Shown piece by piece: positions 13,995 through 19,208 of a stretch of 19,208 bases of DNA. Each line of letters begins with the position of its first letter. The first letter of the stretch is position 1. The notes beneath the pieces are model-generated. The model ran no database searches and was not told the DNA's origin. It was given only the letters and a program-made list of their open reading frames with translations. Location of the stretch: assembly GCA_009691925.1 (NCBI GenBank), contig SIAG01000022.1, forward strand, positions 1 to 19,208, written 5' to 3'. Origin of the DNA: Planctomycetaceae bacterium (GTDB lineage Bacteria > Planctomycetota > Planctomycetia > Pirellulales > UBA1268). The translations under genes were made by a program, and so were the position numbers.

Positions 13995-15197
13995 TCACGG
14001 CGTTGCCGGACCCGGCTGCCGCTGGGTGGCGGGCGGCGGAGCCTGGTCGGCCGTGCCGCCGAGGAGCTTCTCCACCGCCTTGCTGATCACCTCATCTCCC
14101 TTCGCCCCCTGCCAGTTCAACTCCCCCTGCCACCAGACGCGCAGATAGCCCTGCTGGTCGATGACATAGACCGTGGGCCAGATCGTGTTGCCCCACGCCT
14201 TCCAGGTGGCCGAGTCGCCGTCGAAGACCACCGGATAGTCGATCCCCGCTTCCTTGGCGGCGGCAATCACTTTGACTGCATCCTGCTCGGCCTCGGTCTC
14301 CGGGCTCTGGATGCCGATCACCACCATTCCCTTGTCGGCGTATTTGCGCTGCCATTCGGCGTAGATCGGGAGGTTCCGCTGACAGTTGACACACTCGAAG
14401 GCGTAGAAGTGGAGGATCACGACCTTGCCGCGGAGATCGGCAAGCGTGAGCGGCTTGGAATTGATCCAGGTGGCTGAGGGGGCGAGCTCCGGCGCCATCG
14501 GATAGATGCGGTCGAGCGTCACCGTGTCGAACGGGGCGCCGGCGAGCTCCCGCCAACGCTTCTGCTGCTCCTTCGAGAGGAGATCGCCGGGGAGCTTGAG
14601 CTCCCTTTCGCGCGCCGCCAGGAGGGCCGCTTTTTCGAGGTCTCCCGGGCCGCCCCCCGACTGAAACACCTTCCCGAGCGCCGCGGCTGCCGATTCGGTA
14701 GCGCGGGCGGCGGCGAGGAGTTTTTCCGATTGGGCGGGTTCAAGGCCGACCACCTCGGCGACATCTTCCCGGAGGAGCACGCGCCCCCCCTGGGCACGCC
14801 GCTCGAGGTCGGCGAGGCGCAGGAGCTTCTCGCGCGGCAGAGATTCGGTGAGCCAAGTCTTCATGGTTTTTTCCACCTTGGCGGTGGCGGCGCGTTGCTT
14901 GAGGGGGGGGAGATTGCGGGCCCGCCACCAGTCGCCGTCGACGGTCGCAAAAAGCTGCTCGAGCTGGCCGAGCTTGGCTCCCTCGATCCCGAGCTCCGCC
15001 TGCACCTGGGGCGTGTGGAGCAGTGGGAGGATGACCTGAGGGACGTAGGTGGCCGGATTGAAGGGGAGGGAGGGGGCGGCCGGCTTTGTGGCGGCAGCGG
15101 GGTCTTGGGCGCCCGATCGGGCCGGCGCGACGAGGGAAAAGACGAGCGTGGCCGCGACGACGTGCCGGCGGAGGAAGCGAAGGGAAAGAGGGCGCAT
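13995..15197 (-). CDS. Secreted redoxin/TlpA-like thioredoxin-fold protein with helical N-terminal domain
   Basis: A 400-residue exported protein. Residues 1-30 are a Sec signal (RRHVVAATLVFSLVAPARSGA). Residues about 55-220 are helical and contain a planctomycete-type pattern (QAELGI, LPREKLLRLADLERRAQGGRVLL, DVAEVVGLEPAQ, then LSKEQQKRWRELAGAPF). Residues about 237-385 are a thioredoxin fold of the AhpC/TSA-redoxin type, with CVNC at 269-272 in HFYAFECVNCQRN and a cis-proline-type IWPTVYVID. CVNC rather than CPPC suggests a thiol-disulfide reductase or sensor in the periplasm, not a peroxidase. It follows the SLC13-type permease gene by 34 bases, so the two are likely co-transcribed. GGGAG lies upstream of the ATG. 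The partner protein is unknown; maturation of the many c-type cytochromes encoded nearby is a reasonable inference but not shown. Confidence 0.9.
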   Translation of the reverse strand: MRPLSLRFLRRHVVAATLVFSLVAPARSGAQDPAAATKPAAPSLPFNPATYVPQVILPLLHTPQVQAELGIEGAKLGQLEQLFATVDGDWWRARNLPPLKQRAATAKVEKTMKTWLTESLPREKLLRLADLERRAQGGRVLLREDVAEVVGLEPAQSEKLLAAARATESAAAALGKVFQSGGGPGDLEKAALLAARERELKLPGDLLSKEQQKRWRELAGAPFDTVTLDRIYPMAPELAPSATWINSKPLTLADLRGKVVILHFYAFECVNCQRNLPIYAEWQRKYADKGMVVIGIQSPETEAEQDAVKVIAAAKEAGIDYPVVFDGDSATWKAWGNTIWPTVYVIDQQGYLRVWWQGELNWQGAKGDEVISKAVEKLLGGTADQAPPPATQRQPGPATP

Positions 15198-15231
15198 GCG
15201 CGGGCGACTCCCAGTGGACGGCGGGCGGGCT

Positions 15232-17040
15232 TTAGAAGGGCCACAGGAGCGGCGCGAGGATCACCGTGAGGATCATCACGAGGATGTTGAGCGGGCCGCC
15301 GAAGCGGAGGTAGTCGCTGAATTTGTAGCCTCCGGGGCCGTAGATCATCAAGTTGGTCTGGTAGCCCATCGGCGTGGCGAAGCCGCAACTGGCAGCGACC
15401 GTCACCGCCATCACGAACGGCATCGGGTTGACCCCCAGATCCTCGGCGGTCTTCCAGGCGATCGGGAAGGTGAGGACGGCCGCGGCGTTGTTGCTCATCA
15501 GCTCCGTGAACACCATCGTCACGAGGTACACCGCCGCCAGGAGGGCATACGGGTGGCGGCCTGCCACGTCGATCGTCGCCCCGGCCACCATCTCGGCCAG
15601 GCCGGTCTTCTCCATCGCCCGTGCCAGACCGAAGCTGGCGGCGATCAGCAGGAGCGACTCCCACTCGATCGCGTCGCGGGCCTCGTCGGACGTCAGGCAG
15701 CGCGTGGCGACGACGACCGCCGCTGCGACCAGCGCCGCCGCCACCATCGGCACCAGTTCCAGCGTCGCCGCCGCCACCATCGTCACCAACACGATCAGCG
15801 CCAAGGCGGCCCGATCGTGCCGCGGGGGGCGGGAGTCGCTGACCTCGCTGACGAGGTAGAAATCGCGATTGCTGCGCTGCCGGGAGACAAAGCCTGGCGC
15901 GGCCTCCAGCAGGAGCGTGTCGCCCGGCTGGAGGACGATGTCGCCGGTCTTCATCCGCAACCGTTCGCCATTCCGCCCCACGGCGATGACAACGGCGTCG
16001 TAGCTCGAGCGAAAGCGGGCATCGCGGATCGACCGGCCCACCAGCGGGCAACTATTGGAGACGACCGCCTCGATGAGCGTCCGCTCCGACCGGGGGCCGT
16101 CGAGCGTGAAGAGCTGATCGGTCGCCGGCCGCAGACCCCGGAGCTTTTGCAATTCCACCACCGACTCGACGACCCCCACGAACACCAGCCGGTCGCCATC
16201 CTCGAGGCGCTCGGTGGGGGCCACCGGCGCGAGGAAATGGCCGCCGCGGTCGATCTCCATGAGAAACAGCCCTTCGAGGCCGCGTAGCCCCGCCTCCTCG
16301 ATCGTCCGCCCGGCAAGCGGGCTCCCCTCCTCTACGACCATCTCGAGGGTGTATTCGCGCGGGTCATCGCCGACACTCATCGCCGGCCGCCGGTCTCTCA
16401 GCAGCGTGCGACTGGCGAACACGAGGTACACCATCCCTGCCAGGAGGAGCGGCACGCCGAGGGGGGTGATCTGGAACATCCCCAGCGGCGCGCCGGTCTT
16501 CCCCTTCACCAGCCCGCTGACGACGATGTTCGTGCTCGTGCCGATGAGGGTGCACAAGCCCCCGAGGACGACCGCCGCATTCATCGGCATCAGGAGCTTC
16601 GAGACGCTGAAGCGGTGCTTCTTTGCCCAGTCGCGGATCGCCGGCACCATCAGTGCGACGACCGGGGTGTTGTTCATGAAGGCCGACACGAAGGCGGGGC
16701 CGACCATCGTGCGGAGCTGCGCCGAGGCGAGCGTCGCCGGCCGGCCGAGCACCCGATCGACGACCGTGGCCAGTGCTCCGGTCCGCTCCACCGCGGCGGC
16801 CACGACAAACAGTGCCGCCACCGTGATCATCCCCTCGTTGGCCATTCCCTTGAGGGCCTCCTCGGGGGTGAGGATCCCGGCGGCGAGGAGCACGACCACG
16901 CCCCCGATCATCGCCATGTCGGGGCCGCGCTGGCCGATGAGGAGCGCAACGAGCGTGGCGCAGACCACCAGCGCCGTGAGCAGGGCCGGCCAGTCGCCCG
17001 CAGGGGCAGCTGCCGCGAGCAGCAGGAGTGAAGCAGGCAT
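15232..17040 (-). CDS. SLC13/ArsB-NhaD family permease with two internal RCK_C (TrkA-C) domains
   Basis: An integral membrane transporter of 602 residues from the ion transporter/DASS superfamily, expected to move a divalent anion (sulfate, or a dicarboxylate such as citrate) or another small anion with a cation. The N-terminal half has about five or six membrane segments and the motifs SAFMNNTPVVALMVP and GTSTNIVVSG. Two soluble RCK_C domains follow (about 225-315 and 318-400), with EDGDRLVFVG and QPGDTLLLEA hallmarks, probably regulatory ligand sites. The C-terminal half repeats the fold with MSNNAAAVLTFP and TPMGYQTNLMIYGPGGY. The frame is open to 17337, but the start at 17040 is chosen because the extra 99 residues are Arg/Pro-rich without family features, and the chosen protein begins with a membrane segment. 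No strong ribosome site precedes it. The substrate cannot be told from sequence. Confidence 0.88.
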   Translation of the reverse strand: MPASLLLLAAAAPAGDWPALLTALVVCATLVALLIGQRGPDMAMIGGVVVLLAAGILTPEEALKGMANEGMITVAALFVVAAAVERTGALATVVDRVLGRPATLASAQLRTMVGPAFVSAFMNNTPVVALMVPAIRDWAKKHRFSVSKLLMPMNAAVVLGGLCTLIGTSTNIVVSGLVKGKTGAPLGMFQITPLGVPLLLAGMVYLVFASRTLLRDRRPAMSVGDDPREYTLEMVVEEGSPLAGRTIEEAGLRGLEGLFLMEIDRGGHFLAPVAPTERLEDGDRLVFVGVVESVVELQKLRGLRPATDQLFTLDGPRSERTLIEAVVSNSCPLVGRSIRDARFRSSYDAVVIAVGRNGERLRMKTGDIVLQPGDTLLLEAAPGFVSRQRSNRDFYLVSEVSDSRPPRHDRAALALIVLVTMVAAATLELVPMVAAALVAAAVVVATRCLTSDEARDAIEWESLLLIAASFGLARAMEKTGLAEMVAGATIDVAGRHPYALLAAVYLVTMVFTELMSNNAAAVLTFPIAWKTAEDLGVNPMPFVMAVTVAASCGFATPMGYQTNLMIYGPGGYKFSDYLRFGGPLNILVMILTVILAPLLWPF

Positions 17041-17171
17041 CGACGGCCCTGGCAGACGACTGGTGGGGCGAGGGGGAAGGCGTTGCGACGTGAATTGACC
17101 CCACGGGCCGCGCCGACGCAAGACGAAAACAGCCGCCGATCCTGACCGCGAGCCGTCCGCGGCGCCCGCTG

Positions 17172-18590
17172 TCAGGCGAGGATCTCGCGGATCACGCGGC
17201 CGTGAACGTCGGTCAGCCGGCGATCGACCCCCGAATGGCGCGCCGTGAGCCGCTCGTGGTCGATGCCGAGGAGCCACAGGATCGTGGCGTGGAGGTCGTA
17301 GCCGGTGGTGACGTCGCGCTCGGCCTTCCACGACCACTGGTCACTTTCGCCGTAGGCGACGCCTGGCCTGATCCCGGCGCCGGCCAGCCACGAGACAAAC
17401 GTGCCACCGTTGTGGTCGCGCCCCACGCTCCCCTGGCTGAAGGGCATTCGTCCGAACTCGGTCGTCCAGACCAGGAGCGTGTCGTCGAGGAGGCCTAGGC
17501 GACCGAGGTCGGCCAGGAGCGCGGCGGCTGGTTGGTCCATCCCCTTGGCCGCTGCGCCGAGCTCGCGGGGAATGTCGGTGTGGTTGTCCCAGTTGAGCGA
17601 GCCGCCCCCCGGCCCACTCCACACCTGCACGAACCGGGCCCCACGTTCGAGGAGCCGGCGGGCAAGGAGGCAGCGGCGGCCGAAGTCGGCGGTCTCCGGT
17701 TGATCGAGGCCGTAGAGTTTTTCCGTTTCGGCCGTCTCGCTCGAGAGATCGAGCAGCTCCGGCGCCGAAAGCTGGAGCCGGGCGGCGAGCTCGTAGCTGG
17801 CCATCCTCGCCGCGAGCCGATCGTCGCCAGGGCGAGCCTCGCCATGGAGGGCATTGAGCCGGCGAAGCACCTCGAGCCCCTCCTCGCGGCTCGCCGCCGT
17901 GATGTCGGTGCGGTCGGAGGGGGGGCGGAGATGGGAGATCGGCTGTGGGGCCGAGGCCTGGATCACCGTGCCTTGGTGGTTGGCGGGAAGAAAGCCGGCG
18001 GTAAAGGCGCTGCGGCCGTTGTAGGGAAGCCCACGGACGTCGGGGAGCGTGACATAGGCGGGGATGTTGTCGGCGAGGCTGCCGAGGGCGTGCGAGATCC
18101 AGGCGCCGGCAGCCGGAAACCCGGGGAGCACAAACCCGCTCGTCTGCAGGTAGCTCGCCGGGCCATGGACATTCGACGGCGACTCCATCGCCATCAGGAA
18201 TGCCATCTGGTCGACGTGCCTGGAGAGAAAGGGGAGCGCCGAGCTGACCCACCTTCCACACTCCCCATGGCGGGCCCAGGCAAACGGGCTCTTCATGACG
18301 GCACCGGGCGTGCTGATGCTCGCCTCGACGCGCTTCCCGGCGCCCGGATCGAACGGCTGGCCGTGGAGGGCCTCAAGCTGCGGCTTGTAATCGAAGAGAT
18401 CACATTGGCTCGCCCCGCCGGTCATGAACAGCTCGACGACGCGCTTCACCCGTGGCTTCCCGCCATGGAGAAACGGGGCAGCAGCCGCCCCCGCCTCCTC
18501 GGCCGCGAGCAGCGCGCAGGCAATCCCCCCGAGCCCGCTGGAAAGCGTTTTCAAAACCTCGCGTCGAGCGTGTCGGGGAGTGGGCGTCAT
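17172..18590 (-). CDS. DUF1501 protein with twin-arginine signal (second copy)
   Basis: A 472-residue DUF1501 (PF07394) protein, a diverged paralogue of the one at 9033-10532. The N-terminus has ARREVLKTLSSGLGG, a Tat-type signal, with an alanine-rich cleavage region near residue 38. Family blocks are VVELFMTGGASQCDLFDYKP, the NVHGPASYLQTSGF block (matching NHEPAITYMQTG in the other copy), the NWDNHTDIP block, LVWTTEFGRMPFSQ, GRDHNGGTFVSWL and the IDHERLTARH end. It sits 38 bases after a PSD1 gene, repeating the PSD1-DUF1501 pairing seen at 9033-13845. A clear Shine-Dalgarno site is absent upstream of the ATG at 18590. Function is unknown beyond extracytoplasmic location. Confidence 0.93.
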   Translation of the reverse strand: MTPTPRHARREVLKTLSSGLGGIACALLAAEEAGAAAAPFLHGGKPRVKRVVELFMTGGASQCDLFDYKPQLEALHGQPFDPGAGKRVEASISTPGAVMKSPFAWARHGECGRWVSSALPFLSRHVDQMAFLMAMESPSNVHGPASYLQTSGFVLPGFPAAGAWISHALGSLADNIPAYVTLPDVRGLPYNGRSAFTAGFLPANHQGTVIQASAPQPISHLRPPSDRTDITAASREEGLEVLRRLNALHGEARPGDDRLAARMASYELAARLQLSAPELLDLSSETAETEKLYGLDQPETADFGRRCLLARRLLERGARFVQVWSGPGGGSLNWDNHTDIPRELGAAAKGMDQPAAALLADLGRLGLLDDTLLVWTTEFGRMPFSQGSVGRDHNGGTFVSWLAGAGIRPGVAYGESDQWSWKAERDVTTGYDLHATILWLLGIDHERLTARHSGVDRRLTDVHGRVIREILA

Positions 18591-18628
18591 GCGTGGGGAG
18601 GCGACAATAGGGGCGAACAGCGTCGGGA

Positions 18629-19208
18629 TCAGTCGAGGTAGAGGAACTCGTTCGTATTGAGAAGCAGGTGAGCGGCGGCGGCGAGGCCGTGGCGCTCGGC
18701 GTGCCCCGCCAGCAGCGCCCGCTCCTCGGCCGATGGGGCGCGGAGGAGAATGTGGCGGAAGAGCGCATCGATGCGCGGAGCACCATCTCCCTGCACCCCG
18801 ATTCGGGCCTCGATCCGCCCGGCTTGATGGAGGACAAAGCGATCATTCTGGAGAGCGAGGGCCTGCACGGCCGTCGTCGATTCGTTGCGCACCGGCACGA
18901 GCTGCCCGCCGTCGGGGACGTCGAGGGCATCCATGAAGGGATCGGGGACGGTGCGGAAGACGAAGCGGTAGATCGCGCGGCGGCGGTGGGCGGGAGCATC
19001 GACAGGGAAGTGTTCGTAGTCGAGAAACGCCGGAGCCCCACCATCGGGCATGAAGGTCGCCTTCCCCTTGTCGAGGAAATGGACGACCGCCGGGCCCCCC
19101 ATGGCGAAGTCGAGGCCGTCGCCGAGGCCGACGAGCGTGTCGCGGAGCTGTTCACCGGTGAGCCGGCGCCGGTGGGCGCGCCACAGGAGCCGGTTGTCGC
19201 CGTCGATG
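18629..19208 (-). CDS. DUF1553 (PSD1) cytochrome protein, C-terminal part only (start lies beyond the right edge)
   Basis: The last 193 codons of a PSD1 protein. The visible part begins in NRLLWRAHRRRLTGEQLRDT, a block matching NRLLSRGPRFRMDAEMVRDY in the complete homologue at 10642-13845. It continues with a YEHFPVDAPAHRRRAIYRFV block and the segment LDVPDGGQLVPVRNESTTAV, which matches the FNAPSRETCTIRRERTNTPL region, then ends with LLLNTNEFLYLD, the common C-terminus of these proteins. The complete gene probably carries the N-terminal heme domains outside the window. It is the upstream partner of the DUF1501 gene at 17172-18590. Confidence 0.88.
   Translation of the reverse strand, partial: IDGDNRLLWRAHRRRLTGEQLRDTLVGLGDGLDFAMGGPAVVHFLDKGKATFMPDGGAPAFLDYEHFPVDAPAHRRRAIYRFVFRTVPDPFMDALDVPDGGQLVPVRNESTTAVQALALQNDRFVLHQAGRIEARIGVQGDGAPRIDALFRHILLRAPSAEERALLAGHAERHGLAAAAHLLLNTNEFLYLD

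Noticed and set aside
17041..17337. N-terminal extension of the permease by 99 residues
   Set aside because: The extension is Arg/Pro-rich, overlaps the end of the DUF1501 gene and lacks membrane or family features; the ATG at 17040 gives a normal permease N-terminus.

Overview
The window looks like a high-GC chromosome fragment from a planctomycete, probably a Pirellulales-type member of the phylum Planctomycetota. The evidence is the density of families typical of that phylum: DUF1501 proteins with Tat-like signals, PSCyt1/DUF1549/DUF1553 cytochrome proteins, and giant secreted proteins combining an SGNH-like domain, a dehydrogenase propeller and a PVC-type heme-binding domain. No rRNA, tRNA, CRISPR array or insertion sequence was seen. 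Almost every gene lies on the minus strand, so the layout is given below in transcription order, from right to left.

Right part (19208 down to 13995). The C-terminal end of a DUF1553 (PSD1) protein is followed by a DUF1501 protein. Next come an SLC13-type permease with an internal pair of RCK_C (TrkA-C) domains and a secreted redoxin with a CVNC active-site motif. Middle part (13845 down to 9033). A second, complete cytochrome/DUF1549/LamG/DUF1553 protein is followed by its partner DUF1501 protein, so the window holds two paralogous PSD1-DUF1501 pairs. A hairpin with a T-rich tail at 8942-8965 probably ends this transcript.

Central accessory segment (about 5061-8937). A Fic-family AMPylation-type enzyme (minus strand) faces a two-gene plus-strand cassette: an AAA_15/SMC-like ATPase overlapping an RloB-family protein. 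Divergent from this cassette, behind an intergenic region with a large palindrome, lies a truncated 5' piece of hsdM, the type I restriction-modification methyltransferase. RloA/RloB-like pairs are known neighbours of type I restriction loci and are related to the AbiL abortive-infection pair. The segment therefore reads as an eroded phage-defence island whose restriction module has been lost. rloB is clearly less GC-rich than its surroundings (53 of 120 bases, 44%, in 7261-7380 by hand count), which supports horizontal acquisition.

Left part (4921 down to 1). Two tandem paralogues carry an N-terminal SGNH-like domain followed by a propeller-type dehydrogenase. The first is complete and ends in a CISCH heme-binding domain. 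The second is cut by the window edge. Both SGNH-like domains lack the usual block I serine.

The housekeeping-like genes point to extracytoplasmic redox and envelope functions whose exact roles are unknown in this phylum. The central island points to antiphage or toxin-like functions. The best lead is the RloAB-like pair with its hsdM fossil, its palindromic control region and its divergent RloB motif I.
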